Assembly: GCF_900110265.1 (NCBI RefSeq)
Contig: NZ_FODB01000002.1
Coordinates: 1 to 64,000, forward strand
Length of the DNA stretch: 64,000 bases
From: Vreelandella aquamarina
GTDB lineage: Bacteria; Pseudomonadota; Gammaproteobacteria; Pseudomonadales; Halomonadaceae
Reading direction: 5' to 3'
In this document: piece by piece, positions 27,837 to 37,033 of the stretch
Layout: every line of letters begins with the position of its first letter
Numbering within the stretch: position 1 is the first letter of the stretch
The notes under the pieces: model-generated
The model's database searches: none
What the model was told of the DNA's origin: nothing
Seen by the model: only the letters and a program-made list of their open reading frames with translations
Translations under genes and position numbers: made by a program

Positions 27837-29750
27837 TTAGCTATTATCCCGACGTCGCGGCTCGAATGCCACCTCTTCGATTTCCCACTCCTCTTCGGGC
27901 ACTCGCCGCGTGTGATTCGCGCTCTTAGACGGGGTTGTCGTGCCACTGTTCAGCCCATCGTTATACGCGCCCTCCTCACCCATTTCCTCTTGTTTTAGCG
28001 ATGGGGGGTTATAGTCAATGTAGTAATCCAGGGGCTGAGAGCGCTGATCCTCATCAGGCGGCGACATCTCGTCCTCCACGCCCTCCTTCGGGCTTTCCTG
28101 CTCATCGGCATGGGATAAATCATCGAGCGCACTGGTTTCCTGTTTCGCCGTCGAAGGCGCTAGCGATACCTGATCTTGGCTATCCGGTTTATGCTGCTGA
28201 CGCTGTGCCGCTAATCCCGATGCTTGGCTGCGTGTAAACACGTCATCGTCGTCCGCTTCCCACTCTTTTGGTGCTTCGCTGTCACTAACCGTTGGCGGCT
28301 CCTCATTTGGCGCAGCCATGCCGGGCTTCATTACCGGCGCCTCATCAAACGCTGCGGTCTCCAGCTCTGGCTCAGCAGCCTGTGATTCAAAAGGGGCAGC
28401 ATGGGCAGGCTCCGCGACATGCGGCTCCGTGCGCCCTGAGGCTGTCGCAGCAGACGCCGGCGGAGGCGTTACGGAACATTCGGTTACCGGTGCATCTTCC
28501 CACTGACGCTCTCGGCGCTTGCGCGACCAGACTAACCCTGCCAACAACAGCACGAGGGCAGCACTGGCTAGCGGCCACCGATACTCAGCCAGCGGCGCTA
28601 ACACACTGCCCTGATTGGCAGTAGGTTCAGGTGAAGCGCCCTGGCCTTGCTCACGCCCTGCACCTACCGAAAGCCCCGTTGCGACGGCATTAGCCGCGCG
28701 GCTCTCCTGCTGAGAGGCATTCAGCGCCTCGGTTAACGCAGCAACCTCCTGGCGTAGCTCAGCCAGCTCTATACGCAGCTGGGCTCGCTCTTCAAGCACT
28801 TGTTGGAGCATGGCTTGGCTTTCGGCCAGCTGCTCTATGACGTCATCTAAAGTAAGGCCAGCCAGCGCACTTTCAGGATTTTGCGCCTGCTCAGCGTCAA
28901 GTGGCTCTGCCACTGACTCCGCGACAGAAGCGCTATCACCAGTGGCCTGACCCGGCTCTTCCTGCGGGATTTCTGCCGCCGCTTCGGCAGGCGGCGATTG
29001 ACTTGTCCGCCGCATTGCTTGTACCGCACGCGCTGCCTCACCGGGAGAGCGCGCCATCACCTGCTCCCGGCTCGGCACCGCCAACGTTTGGCCAGCACGC
29101 AGGCTATTGATATTGCCAGAGGGAAAAACGCTCGGATTTGCATCCACCAGCGCCACTATCATCTGCTGTACGCTAGCATTATCGGGCTTAATCCGGTCGG
29201 CCACACTCCACAGCGTATCGCCACTTGCCACATAAGCGGTGTTATTCGCTGTGGAAGTGCTACCGCCGTTTGGCACGCCAGGGGCTGCAGAAGCGGCAGA
29301 CTGGCGATTGGGTAGAGCAATTTTCTGCTGCTCATGCGATGGACTGCGTGCATTCACCATATTGGGCGGGTCAAACAGCAGCATAATCGCTTCCGTACGC
29401 CGCCCTTCAGGCGTAGTGATGGTGACCAAGAGATCCAACCATGGCTCGCTCACCGCTTGCTCAGAACGCAGCACCAACTGTGGGCCACCGGGCATATGCT
29501 GTAATTCAGCGCGCACGCTGGCGACCAGCGGCGTCCACTCTAAGCCCAGCGCGTTAAAGGCAGCTTCATTTGCTATTTCCACGCGTACATCGTCTAGCGC
29601 CACACCGGCGGCATCGACCAGCGGCACGGTGGCATCTAGCGGCGATTGCAGCGGAGAATTCACGGTGGCTTGCCCAAGCCCAACTGCTAAAGCCAACGGG
29701 CTAACAGCGCTCAGTGGCAACCACAACCACCATGCCAGCTTCTTTTTCAT
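27837..29750 (-). CDS. fimV: FimV/HubP-like polar peptidoglycan-binding protein, short form
   Basis: FimV/HubP proteins are polar landmarks that bind peptidoglycan and organise pili, flagella or chemosensory arrays. Layout of the 637 residues: signal peptide (about 1-22); FimV N-terminal domain (23-130, GLGQATVNSPLQSPLDATVPL at its start); a LysM domain (about 172-225, YVASGDTLWSVADRI); coiled coil (about 300-350); one transmembrane helix (about 390-408); and an acidic, disordered cytosolic tail. The C-terminal FimV/TPR domain of Pseudomonas FimV (about 900 residues) is not seen. Position asd-fimV-truA is conserved. Confidence 0.85.
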   Translation of the reverse strand: MKKKLAWWLWLPLSAVSPLALAVGLGQATVNSPLQSPLDATVPLVDAAGVALDDVRVEIANEAAFNALGLEWTPLVASVRAELQHMPGGPQLVLRSEQAVSEPWLDLLVTITTPEGRRTEAIMLLFDPPNMVNARSPSHEQQKIALPNRQSAASAAPGVPNGGSTSTANNTAYVASGDTLWSVADRIKPDNASVQQMIVALVDANPSVFPSGNINSLRAGQTLAVPSREQVMARSPGEAARAVQAMRRTSQSPPAEAAAEIPQEEPGQATGDSASVAESVAEPLDAEQAQNPESALAGLTLDDVIEQLAESQAMLQQVLEERAQLRIELAELRQEVAALTEALNASQQESRAANAVATGLSVGAGREQGQGASPEPTANQGSVLAPLAEYRWPLASAALVLLLAGLVWSRKRRERQWEDAPVTECSVTPPPASAATASGRTEPHVAEPAHAAPFESQAAEPELETAAFDEAPVMKPGMAAPNEEPPTVSDSEAPKEWEADDDDVFTRSQASGLAAQRQQHKPDSQDQVSLAPSTAKQETSALDDLSHADEQESPKEGVEDEMSPPDEDQRSQPLDYYIDYNPPSLKQEEMGEEGAYNDGLNSGTTTPSKSANHTRRVPEEEWEIEEVAFEPRRRDNS

Positions 29751-29911
29751 GTAGGGCCCCTACTGCCTGCGATTCACTGCCACGATGCAACACCTGCATT
29801 CTATTGCGACGAGATAAGGTAGTTCGTTCTTATCATAGCGTATTTATCATGCCGTTATGTTCAACGCATACATTTGCATGAATGTCATGGATTAGAAACA
29901 TAAGTCACGGC

Positions 29912-29947
29912 AAAAAAATGGGAAGCTGCGAACAGCTTCCCACTTTT
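29912..29947 (-). terminator. Terminator of asd
   Basis: On the minus strand GTGGGAAGCTG - TTCG - CAGCTTCCCAT is followed by seven T. It lies 35 bp after the asd stop and separates asd from fimV. Confidence 0.92.
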
Positions 29948-29981
29948 AGCTAGCGATTAAACGCCGGTGTTTCGCGACCGC

Positions 29982-31094
29982 TTACTGCTCACGCAGAATT
30001 TTCAGCATGCGCTTGAGCGGCTCAGCAGCACCCCACAGCAGTTGGTCGCCAACGCTGAAGGCAGAGAGGTATTCACCGCCCATTTTCAGCTTACGCAGGC
30101 GGCCTACCGGCACTTGCAGCGTGCCAGTGGCAGCTGCAGGCGTTAGGCCCGCAATGGTGGCATCTTTATCGTTGGGGATTAGCTTAACCCACTCGTTATG
30201 CTTGGCAATACGCTCTTCAATCTCATCCAGCGGCACATCTTGCTTCAGCTTGATAGTGAACGCCTGGCTGTGAGAGCGCATAGCACCGATACGTACGCAG
30301 AGGCCATCAATGGGAATCGGGTTGTTCTCAAGGCCCAGAATCTTGTTGGTCTCGACGCTACCCTTCCACTCTTCACGGCTCTGGCCGCTATCCAACTTGG
30401 TGTCGATCCACGGCAAAAGGCTGCCTGCTAACGGCGCAGCGAAGTTGTCTGTGGGGAAATCACCGCTGCGCATGGCTGCCGTCACTTTGCGGTCGATATC
30501 CAGAATGGCGCTTGCCGGGTCGGCTAGTTCGCTGGAAACGCTGTCGCGCAGCTGGCCCATCTGGTTCAGCAGTTCACGCATGTGCTTGGCACCGGAGCCA
30601 GACGCCGCCTGATAGGTCATGGAGGTCATCCACTCGACCATATCGGCCTCGAACAGGCCGCCAAGGCCCATCAGCATCAGGCTGACGGTGCAGTTGCCAC
30701 CCACGAAGGTTTTGGCACCTTTCGCCAGCTGCGCATCGATGACCTTGCGGTTCACCGGGTCGAGGATGATGGTGGCTTCGTCTTCCATCCGCAGGGTGCT
30801 GGCGGCATCGATCCAGTAGCCTTGCCAACCGCCGCTGCGCAGGTCGCCGTAGACCTTCTGGGTGTAGTCACCGCCCTGACAGGTGATGATCACGTCCAGC
30901 GCTTTCAGGTCATCCAGTGCAAACGCATCTTTCAGCGGAGGCACGTCCACGCCGATGTCGGGGCCGGGCTGGCCAACTTGAGAAGTGGTGAAAAAGATCG
31001 GCTCAATGCCGTTAAAATCACCATCTTCCTGCATGCGCTGCATCAGCACCGAGCCAACCATGCCACGCCATCCCACGAAACCGACTTTCAACAT
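29982..31094 (-). CDS. asd: Aspartate-semialdehyde dehydrogenase
   Basis: Reduces aspartyl phosphate to aspartate semialdehyde, the branch to lysine, methionine, threonine and diaminopimelate. The 370 residues match the gammaproteobacterial long form. NADP-binding [10 protein letters not shown] is at 8-17 and the catalytic thiol is Cys135 in GGNCTVSLM. The active-site His lies in [12 protein letters not shown]. It has its own promoter region and terminator, so it is probably separate from the leu genes upstream. Confidence 0.96.
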   Translation of the reverse strand: MLKVGFVGWRGMVGSVLMQRMQEDGDFNGIEPIFFTTSQVGQPGPDIGVDVPPLKDAFALDDLKALDVIITCQGGDYTQKVYGDLRSGGWQGYWIDAASTLRMEDEATIILDPVNRKVIDAQLAKGAKTFVGGNCTVSLMLMGLGGLFEADMVEWMTSMTYQAASGSGAKHMRELLNQMGQLRDSVSSELADPASAILDIDRKVTAAMRSGDFPTDNFAAPLAGSLLPWIDTKLDSGQSREEWKGSVETNKILGLENNPIPIDGLCVRIGAMRSHSQAFTIKLKQDVPLDEIEERIAKHNEWVKLIPNDKDATIAGLTPAAATGTLQVPVGRLRKLKMGGEYLSAFSVGDQLLWGAAEPLKRMLKILREQ

Positions 31095-31125
31095 GTGAAG
31101 TCCTCCAACTAAGAATGAGACCTAT

Positions 31126-31131
31126 ATTATA
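31126..31131 (-). promoter_or_regulatory. -10 box of asd promoter
   Basis: A perfect TATAAT on the minus strand, 32 bp before the asd ATG; GGAGG follows at normal distance from the start. The -35 region would fall within the hairpin at 31150-31177 and is weak. Confidence 0.45.
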
Positions 31132-31149
31132 CACACATATCAGACACGA

Positions 31150-31177
31150 CGTCGGCCACCCCTGAGGGCGGCCGACG
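31150..31177 (-). terminator. GC-rich hairpin downstream of leuB
   Basis: CGTCGGCC and GGCCGACG pair around a loop that contains CCC/GGG, and flanking CAGAC/GTCTG can extend the stem. It lies 50 bp after the leuB stop. It lacks a T-run, so it may end leuCDB transcripts only weakly or protect their 3' end. Confidence 0.5.
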
Positions 31178-31227
31178 CGGTCTGTTTACAAAGCAACAAG
31201 GCGAATCAGTTAGTTAGCAAGCTCGCT

Positions 31228-32313
31228 TTATGCTTGATAATGCTCGAACGCCGCGAGCACGGCGTCCCCCATCTCAACCGTCGAGACGCGCTTCATGCCT
31301 TCAGAGGCGATATCGGCGGTACGCAAGCCATCGTCCAACACGCTACCCACGGCGGCTTCGATACGCTCGGCCATCGCCGTTTCATTGAGCGAGTAACGCA
31401 GCATCATCGCCACGGAGAGCATCATGGCCAGCGGGTTGGCGATGTTTTGGCCCGCGATATCCGGCGCGCTGCCATGGCAAGGTTCGTACATGCCCTGACC
31501 GCTCTCGTTGAGCGAGGCAGACGGCAGCATGCCAATGGAACCTGTCAGCATGGCGGCGGCATCGGAGAGAATGTCGCCAAACATGTTGCCGGTGACCACC
31601 ACATCGAACTGCTTCGGCGCGCGCACCAGCTGCATGGCAGCGTTGTCCACGTACATGTGGGCCAGCTCGACATCCGGGTACTCCGGCGCCAGCCGCTCCA
31701 TGACCTCACGCCACAGAATCGTCACTTCCAGCACGTTGGCCTTGTCCACCGAGCAGAGCTTTTTGCCCCGCTTCTGGGCCATCTCAAAGGCGACGCGGCC
31801 AATGCGCTCGATTTCGCTTTCGGAGTAGACATAGGTGTTGAAACCAACACGCTCACCGTTGCGCTCTTCGATACCGCGCGGCTGCCCGAAGTAGATGCCG
31901 CCGGTGAGTTCACGCACGATCATGATATCCAGCCCCGCTACCAGCTCGGGTTTCAGGCTGGAAGCGCTGGCTAGCTGCGGGTAGAGCATGGCCGGGCGAA
32001 GGTTGCCGAACAGACCAAGATTCTTACGCAGCCCCAGCAGGCCTTTTTCAGGGCGCTTGGAAAGATCTTCGAGTTTATCCCACTTGGGGCCACCCACCGC
32101 ACCCAGCAGAATGGCGCTGGCGGCTTTGGCTTTTTCCAGGGTTTCAGCGGGCAGCGGCTCGCCGTGGACATCGTAAGCGGAACCGCCCACCAAGCCCTCT
32201 TCTACCTCGATATCCAAGCCCGCCTCTTGGCAGGCTTGTAACAAACGCGCCGCCTGGGCCGCGATTTCCGGGCCGATACCATCACCGGGCAGCAGTAACA
32301 CTTTGTGAGTCAT
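31228..32313 (-). CDS. leuB: 3-Isopropylmalate dehydrogenase
   Basis: Oxidative decarboxylation of 3-isopropylmalate with NAD+, third step of leucine synthesis. The 361 residues start with [11 protein letters not shown] and include the substrate [14 protein letters not shown] loop and metal-binding [20 protein letters not shown] specificity is indicated by the [14 protein letters not shown] region. Separated from leuD by 152 bp that hold a nested hairpin element, which could set different LeuB levels within the operon. Confidence 0.96.
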   Translation of the reverse strand: MTHKVLLLPGDGIGPEIAAQAARLLQACQEAGLDIEVEEGLVGGSAYDVHGEPLPAETLEKAKAASAILLGAVGGPKWDKLEDLSKRPEKGLLGLRKNLGLFGNLRPAMLYPQLASASSLKPELVAGLDIMIVRELTGGIYFGQPRGIEERNGERVGFNTYVYSESEIERIGRVAFEMAQKRGKKLCSVDKANVLEVTILWREVMERLAPEYPDVELAHMYVDNAAMQLVRAPKQFDVVVTGNMFGDILSDAAAMLTGSIGMLPSASLNESGQGMYEPCHGSAPDIAGQNIANPLAMMLSVAMMLRYSLNETAMAERIEAAVGSVLDDGLRTADIASEGMKRVSTVEMGDAVLAAFEHYQA

Positions 32314-32353
32314 GCTCGATCCTTAGCACTGATAATTTAGATATTCATAGCCC

Positions 32354-32448
32354 ATGGCAACTCTCTGCGAGGGCGCTGTGAACCCCTCCCTGGGCGCTAC
32401 TTTTGCCATCCATGGCAAAAGACCCTCGCATAGACTTGCCCTTGCCAT
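32354..32448. repeat. Nested-hairpin intergenic element between leuD and leuB
   Basis: A three-tier inverted repeat. The innermost is the palindrome TTTTGCCATCCATGGCAAAA (32401-32420), inside GCGAGGG (32367-32373) / CCCTCGC (32423-32429), inside ATGGCAA (32354-32360) / TTGCCAT (32442-32448). The segment CGCTGTGAACCC-N-TGGGCGCTAC inside it recalls a dispersed intergenic repeat I associate with Halomonas and related genomes; this memory is not verified. No T-run, so not a standard terminator. Confidence 0.6.
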
Positions 32449-32465
32449 TACTCGGTGAGTGGACG

Positions 32466-33113
32466 CTAAGCTGACTGGCGGAACAGCCACGGGCGCTGCT
32501 GGCGGTGCTTCTCCTCAAAGCTACGAATAGCGTCTTCGTCTTGCAGGGTGATGCCAATATCGTCCAAGCCATTCAGCAGACAGTGCTTGCGGAATGCATC
32601 CACGTCGAACTCAAGAATCTCGCCACTGGGCGTAATCACCCGCTGGTGCTCAAGATCCACGTCTAACTGGTAGCCTTCGTTAGCTTCTACTTCAGCAAAC
32701 AGGCGATCCACTTCTTCTTCCGCCAGCGTGATTAGCAAAATGCCGTTCTTGAACGCGTTGTTGTAGAAGATATCGGCAAAGCTGGGGGCAATCACTACCT
32801 TGAAGCCGAAATCTTCCAGTGCCCAAGGCGCGTGTTCGCGGGAACTACCGCAACCGAAGTTACGGCGCGCCAGCAGTACCTCAGCGCCCTGGTAACGCGG
32901 CTGGTTCAATACGAAATCCGGATTCAGCGGGCGCTTCGAGCAGTCTTGCCCCGGCTGGCCTTCATCCAGGTAGCGCAGCTCGTCAAACAGGTTGACGCCA
33001 AAGCCCGTGCGCTTGATGGACTTCAAAAACTGCTTGGGAATGATCAGGTCGGTGTCGACATTAGCGCGATCCAGCGGCGCGACGATGCCTTCAAAACGTT
33101 CGAACTTTTTCAT
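32466..33113 (-). CDS. leuD: 3-Isopropylmalate dehydratase small subunit
   Basis: Swivelling-domain subunit of isopropylmalate isomerase, partner of LeuC. The 215 residues include [18 protein letters not shown] near the N-terminus and the family block [21 protein letters not shown]. It starts 3 bp after the leuC stop, so the two subunits are translationally coupled. Confidence 0.96.
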   Translation of the reverse strand: MKKFERFEGIVAPLDRANVDTDLIIPKQFLKSIKRTGFGVNLFDELRYLDEGQPGQDCSKRPLNPDFVLNQPRYQGAEVLLARRNFGCGSSREHAPWALEDFGFKVVIAPSFADIFYNNAFKNGILLITLAEEEVDRLFAEVEANEGYQLDVDLEHQRVITPSGEILEFDVDAFRKHCLLNGLDDIGITLQDEDAIRSFEEKHRQQRPWLFRQSA

Positions 33114-33116
33114 GAC

Positions 33117-34568
33117 TTAGGCCTCCTGCGCGTGTGTGGCGTCGTTAGCGGGTAAGGTACGTACATCAACAAAGTGACCGGCAATCGCCGCTGCCGCTGC
33201 CATGGCAGGGCTGACCAAGTGAGTACGACCACCGTAGCCCTGGCGACCCTCGAAGTTACGGTTAGAGGTAGACGCACAATGCTCGCCTGCGCCCAGCTTG
33301 TCAGCGTTCATGGCCAAACACATGGAGCAGCCCGGCTCGCGCCATTCAAAGCCCGCCTCAATGAAGATTTTGTCCAGGCCTTCCGCTTCCGCTTGGCGCT
33401 TCACCAAGCCAGAACCCGGCACCACCATAGCCAGCTTGATGGAATCGGCCACTTTGTTGCCCTTCGCCACTTTTGCCGCTTCACGCAGGTCTTCAATACG
33501 CGAGTTAGTACAGGAGCCGATAAAGACTTTATCCAGTTTGATATCGGTGATCTTCTGATTCGCCTGCAAGCCCATGTACTCCAACGCGCGGGCGTGGCTG
33601 CGCTGAACGGTTTCGTCATCGGCGGCTTGCGGGTCGGGTACTTGGCCTGAAATACCGGTGACCATTTCCGGGCTGGTGCCCCAGCTCACCTGCGGTTCGA
33701 TCTCTTCGGCTTTCAGCGTCACCACTTTATCGAAGTGGGCGTCTGCATCCGACACTAGGTTGCGCCAATCGGCTACGGCGGCTTCCCACTGCTCGGCGGT
33801 GGGCGCAAAGGGGCGCTCAGCGAGGTAGTCGATGGTGGTATCGTCCACGGCGATCAGGCCCACGCGAGCACCCGCTTCAATCGCCATGTTGCACACCGTC
33901 ATGCGGCCTTCCATGGAGAGCGACTCGATGGCACTGCCAGCGAACTCGATGGCGTAGCCTGTGCCGCCTGCGGTGCCAATCTTGCCGATAATCGCCAGCA
34001 CTACGTCTTTTGCGGTCACGCCCAGGCCCAGCTCGCCTTCGACGCGCACCTGCATGTTTTTCATCTTTTGCGCCAGCAGGCACTGAGTGGCTAATACATG
34101 CTCCACTTCTGACGTACCAATACCGTGAGCCAAGGCACCAAATGCGCCGTGAGTGGCGGTGTGGGAGTCGCCGCATACCACGGTCATACCGGGCAATGTA
34201 GCGCCCTGCTCGGGGCCTACCACGTGCACGATACCCTGGCGTGGGTCGTTGATTTTGAACTCTTCGATGCCGTACTCGACGCAGTTATCGTCCAGGGTTT
34301 GCACCTGAATAAGCGAGACCGGGTCTTTAATGCCGCTATTGCCCTCGGCGCGCTCTTTCACCGTGGTGGGCACGTTGTGGTCCGGCGTTGCCAGGTTGGC
34401 ATCCAAACGCCAGGGCTTACGGTTGGCCAAACGCAGGCCTTCGAACGCCTGGGGCGAGGTCACTTCGTGGAGCAACTGGCGGTCGATGTAGATCAGCGCC
34501 GTACCATCATCGCGCTGTTTCACCAAGTGCTGGTTCCAGAGTTTGTCGTAAAGGGTTTGACCTGACAT
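33117..34568 (-). CDS. leuC: 3-Isopropylmalate dehydratase large subunit
   Basis: Aconitase-family [4Fe-4S] subunit that isomerises 2- to 3-isopropylmalate. The 483 residues have the three cluster cysteines in FIGSCTNSR and GCSMCLAMN, and the [17 protein letters not shown] block. First gene of leuC-leuD-leuB. It is divergent from the LysR regulator at 34727, with 158 bp between their starts; regulation by that protein is likely. Confidence 0.96.
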   Translation of the reverse strand: MSGQTLYDKLWNQHLVKQRDDGTALIYIDRQLLHEVTSPQAFEGLRLANRKPWRLDANLATPDHNVPTTVKERAEGNSGIKDPVSLIQVQTLDDNCVEYGIEEFKINDPRQGIVHVVGPEQGATLPGMTVVCGDSHTATHGAFGALAHGIGTSEVEHVLATQCLLAQKMKNMQVRVEGELGLGVTAKDVVLAIIGKIGTAGGTGYAIEFAGSAIESLSMEGRMTVCNMAIEAGARVGLIAVDDTTIDYLAERPFAPTAEQWEAAVADWRNLVSDADAHFDKVVTLKAEEIEPQVSWGTSPEMVTGISGQVPDPQAADDETVQRSHARALEYMGLQANQKITDIKLDKVFIGSCTNSRIEDLREAAKVAKGNKVADSIKLAMVVPGSGLVKRQAEAEGLDKIFIEAGFEWREPGCSMCLAMNADKLGAGEHCASTSNRNFEGRQGYGGRTHLVSPAMAAAAAIAGHFVDVRTLPANDATHAQEA

Positions 34569-34692
34569 GTGGCTCTCCTGGGCAGTGCCCTGCTAGTTCG
34601 GTATGGCAGCCTCTGCGTGCTGCTTAAATTGCGATGAACAGGAGTGTTACGCGACTCGTGCATAAAAGCAATTCATGTTATTCATACTTTAG

Positions 34693-34707
34693 ATTCCAAA
34701 TAGGAAT
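34693..34707 (+). promoter_or_regulatory. Candidate LysR-type operator between leuC and lysR
   Basis: ATTCC-AAATA-GGAAT is a perfect 5-bp inverted repeat containing a T-N11-A core, and lies 20 bp before the GTG start of the LysR gene. This is a usual place for autoregulation by a LysR protein that also acts on the divergent leuCDB operon. Confidence 0.4.
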
Positions 34708-34726
34708 AGCAACCAGGGAGCCGCCC

Positions 34727-35617
34727 GTGGATACCCAAAGCCTGCAAGCCTTTCTCGCCGTGGCGGAAACCCAGAGCTTCTCCCGCGCTGCCGAGCAGCT
34801 CCATCTCACGCAGCCCGCCGTCAGCAAGCGCATCGCCACACTGGAAGACCTGCTGGGCACGCGGCTCTTCGACCGCATTGGACGGCGCATCGCACTCACC
34901 GAGGCGGGTAACGTGCTGCTACCCAAAGCTCAGCGCATTCTATTTACCGTGGAAGACAGCCGCCGCGCGCTGGCGAATCTCTCTGGCCAAGTGGGCGGCA
35001 AACTGACGCTCGCCACCAGCCACCATATTGGTTTGCACCGGCTGCCGCCGCTATTAAAGCAGTACACCCAGCGCCACCCAGAAGTCGCGTTAGACCTGCA
35101 CTTTTTAGATTCCGAACTGGCCTACCAGGGCGTAATGGATGGCACGCTGGAAATGGCCATTGTGACGCTCGCCCCTCACCCCGTTGAACAACTGCAGGTA
35201 GTCGAGCTTTGGCGAGACCGGCTGTGTTTTGTCTGCGCCAAAGACCACCCGCTGGCCCAACGCAGCCGTGCTGATGACAAGCCCCTGAGCTTGGCGGAAC
35301 TGTGTGAAGTGAACTGCATATTGCCGGGAGCCAAAACCTTTACCCGCACGCTGATTGGCCAGCGCTTTGAAGAAGCAGGTCTTAACCTGCCCGTGAGCAT
35401 GTCCACCAACTACCTTGAAACGCTCAAAATGATGTGTGGCGTTGGTTTAGGGTGGAGCCTGTTACCCGAAAAAATGCTCGACAGCGAGCTAGTAGCGCTA
35501 CCCGTAGACACCGCTACCATCCATCGTCCGTTGGGCTATCTAGTACATAACAACCGCACGCTCTCTAATGCTGCCCGCAAAATGATTGAGCAATTGGAAG
35601 CAAATTGCGAAACATAA
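34727..35617 (+). CDS. LysR family transcriptional regulator, probable leu regulator
   Basis: A 296-residue LTTR with an N-terminal winged helix-turn-helix (1-60: TQSLQAFLAVAETQSFSRAAEQL, LTQPAVSKRIATLE) and a C-terminal co-inducer-binding domain (about 90-290). The start is GTG 34727, with AGGGAG 6 nt upstream; an ATG at 34634 would add 31 residues unlike LysR N-termini. Divergent from leuCDB, the same arrangement as in Pseudomonas aeruginosa. Co-inducer unknown; a leucine pathway intermediate is the natural guess. Confidence 0.9.
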   Translation: MDTQSLQAFLAVAETQSFSRAAEQLHLTQPAVSKRIATLEDLLGTRLFDRIGRRIALTEAGNVLLPKAQRILFTVEDSRRALANLSGQVGGKLTLATSHHIGLHRLPPLLKQYTQRHPEVALDLHFLDSELAYQGVMDGTLEMAIVTLAPHPVEQLQVVELWRDRLCFVCAKDHPLAQRSRADDKPLSLAELCEVNCILPGAKTFTRTLIGQRFEEAGLNLPVSMSTNYLETLKMMCGVGLGWSLLPEKMLDSELVALPVDTATIHRPLGYLVHNNRTLSNAARKMIEQLEANCET

Positions 35618-35740
35618 AGTTACAAAAAAGCTTACCTTCAGGAACCGCTGATCAATTCGTCTCTAAGCGGCTGAAACGCTCATAATGGCACTTTCACTGC
35701 ATCAGCGGTCGCTTTCTGACCAGCGAAGGTGGTCTGTTTC

Positions 35741-35771
35741 CCCTGCCAGCCGGATTAGCCGGCTGGCAGGG
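35741..35771. repeat. Perfect 13-bp-stem hairpin, no T-run
   Basis: CCCTGCCAGCCGG and CCGGCTGGCAGGG flank a 5-nt ATTAG loop, between lysR (ends 35617) and the PanE-like gene (35879). Neither strand has a T-run after the stem, so it is not a classic terminator. It may be a REP-like or transcript-stabilising element. The rest of the 260-bp gap shows nothing I can assign. Confidence 0.6.
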
Positions 35772-35878
35772 CAGATGACAGCTGTGGCGGGATGCGTGCA
35801 GCGCTTCCCTTAGCTTAGCCTCCCCACACCGAACACGGTAAGCTTGGCGGCACTCCCGCTGCTGAAGATACTTTACCC

Positions 35879-36799
35879 ATGACAACCCACTGGATGCTTG
35901 GCCCTGGGGCCATTGGCCGTTTATTGGCGCACTCGCTGGCCCCGTTTGTGGAGGTGGCGGTGATTGGCCGCCGTGAATTGCCTACGCGGCAGGTGCTCAC
36001 CACGCCAGAAGGCGAAGCGCGTGATCAGTACTTAACCTCACTCGCCGCTAAACAGTTGGTGGCTAATGCCCCTAAGCCGCCTGCGTTTGTGCATATCACT
36101 ACCAAAGCGATGGCTGCCGAGGCGGCGCTTTCGAGTATTGCCAGCCTGCTGCCCCCCTCTACCCCGCTGGTGCTGTGGCAGAACGGTTTTTATACCCAGC
36201 CGGGCATTACCCAAACGTGGCCTGGGCCGGTGCTGTGCGCTACCACGACTCAGGGGGCGTACTTAACCGGGGATGATGGCGTGGTACACGCAGGCCGTGG
36301 GCCAACGTTTATCGGGGATTTGGATAACCAGCACCCAGGGTTAGCGGAATTCTTAGCGGCGCTGTTGAGTGAGGCTGGGTTTCCCGCTACGGCAGTGGGC
36401 GATATTCGTAGCCGCCTGTGGCAGAAGCTAGCGGTCAACGCGGCGATTAACCCCCTGGCGGCGTTGCATGGCGTGCGCAATGGGGAACTTCGTGGTAATG
36501 CCTACTCGGGCCGTGTGGTTGCCGTGGTGAAGGAAGTGGCTGCGATTTTAGCGAAGGAAGGCGTTGTGCCGCCGAACGGTGGCGAGGGTGAAGCCGCCTG
36601 GTTGGCGCTGGTGTGGCAAGTGGTGGAGAACACCGCGAATAATAAAGCCTCGATGCTGCAGGATGTAGAGGCGAAGCGGCCTACCGAGCGTAGGGCGATT
36701 TTAGGGCCTTTGATTGAGAGCGCTGAGCGGCATGGGTTGGGGTGTGAAGTATTGAAGGGGCTAGATCAGGAACTGACGTTGTTGGAAGCGGGGTTTTAG
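35879..36799 (+). CDS. 2-Dehydropantoate 2-reductase family protein
   Basis: A ketopantoate-reductase-type oxidoreductase (PanE/ApbA family) of 306 residues; PanE reduces ketopantoate to pantoate with NADPH. N-terminal Rossmann fold: MLGPGAIGRLLAHSL (the GxGxxG motif appears as GPGAIG). Catalytic Lys and Asn-type positions are suggested in SRLWQKLAVNAAINPLAALHGVRNGEL, the family C-terminal signature. Other panto genes are absent nearby, and paralogues with other 2-oxo acid substrates exist, so the exact reaction is open. Confidence 0.85.
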   Translation: MTTHWMLGPGAIGRLLAHSLAPFVEVAVIGRRELPTRQVLTTPEGEARDQYLTSLAAKQLVANAPKPPAFVHITTKAMAAEAALSSIASLLPPSTPLVLWQNGFYTQPGITQTWPGPVLCATTTQGAYLTGDDGVVHAGRGPTFIGDLDNQHPGLAEFLAALLSEAGFPATAVGDIRSRLWQKLAVNAAINPLAALHGVRNGELRGNAYSGRVVAVVKEVAAILAKEGVVPPNGGEGEAAWLALVWQVVENTANNKASMLQDVEAKRPTERRAILGPLIESAERHGLGCEVLKGLDQELTLLEAGF

Positions 36800-36820
36800 G
36801 CAGGCTTGGGTGGCTGGATC

Positions 36821-36860
36821 GTCGCGCGCTGAAGCGACCTCCCACAGGCGCTCCCACAAG
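36821..36860 (-). repeat. REP-like element
   Basis: On the minus strand the element reads as two GTGGGAG-type repeats (CTCCCACA on + at 36839-36846 and 36851-36858) followed by a short palindrome GTCGC-N8-GCGAC (36821-36838). This matches the layout of REP sequences of Pseudomonas, Stenotrophomonas and relatives (tetranucleotide-headed stem-loop after a GTGGGAG block). It lies right after the PanE-like gene. Confidence 0.6.
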
Positions 36861-36919
36861 CACTAAAGTTGAGTATTGTTATAACGCCCGATGGGTAGGT
36901 TGAGTATGTCGATAACAGC

Positions 36920-36979
36920 CCAGTGGCGGCTTTGCCACCCTTCGAGGGTGCCTCGCGTGGCTCGTTACGCCGTGCTACG
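36920..36979 (+). repeat. Dispersed intergenic repeat, copy 1
   Basis: A 60-bp sequence that recurs at 37696-37754 in the same orientation, with about 51 of 59 aligned positions identical by eye. It starts CCAGTGGCGG and contains CGAGGGTGCCTCGCG and GCTCGTTAC. The two copies flank the GST gene. Confidence 0.75.
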
Positions 36980-37033
36980 GGATGATTACCCCTGTTCAAC
37001 GACGAAGATACACGCCAAGCTCAAAATGAATTT

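Noticed and set aside
31234-31974. 246-codon open frame antisense to leuB
   Set aside because: His/Arg-rich shadow frame with no start signal; leuB is complete and conserved.
35618-35690. Imperfect hairpin (ACCGCT ... AAGCGG) after lysR as terminator
   Set aside because: Short stem, large loop and no T-run.
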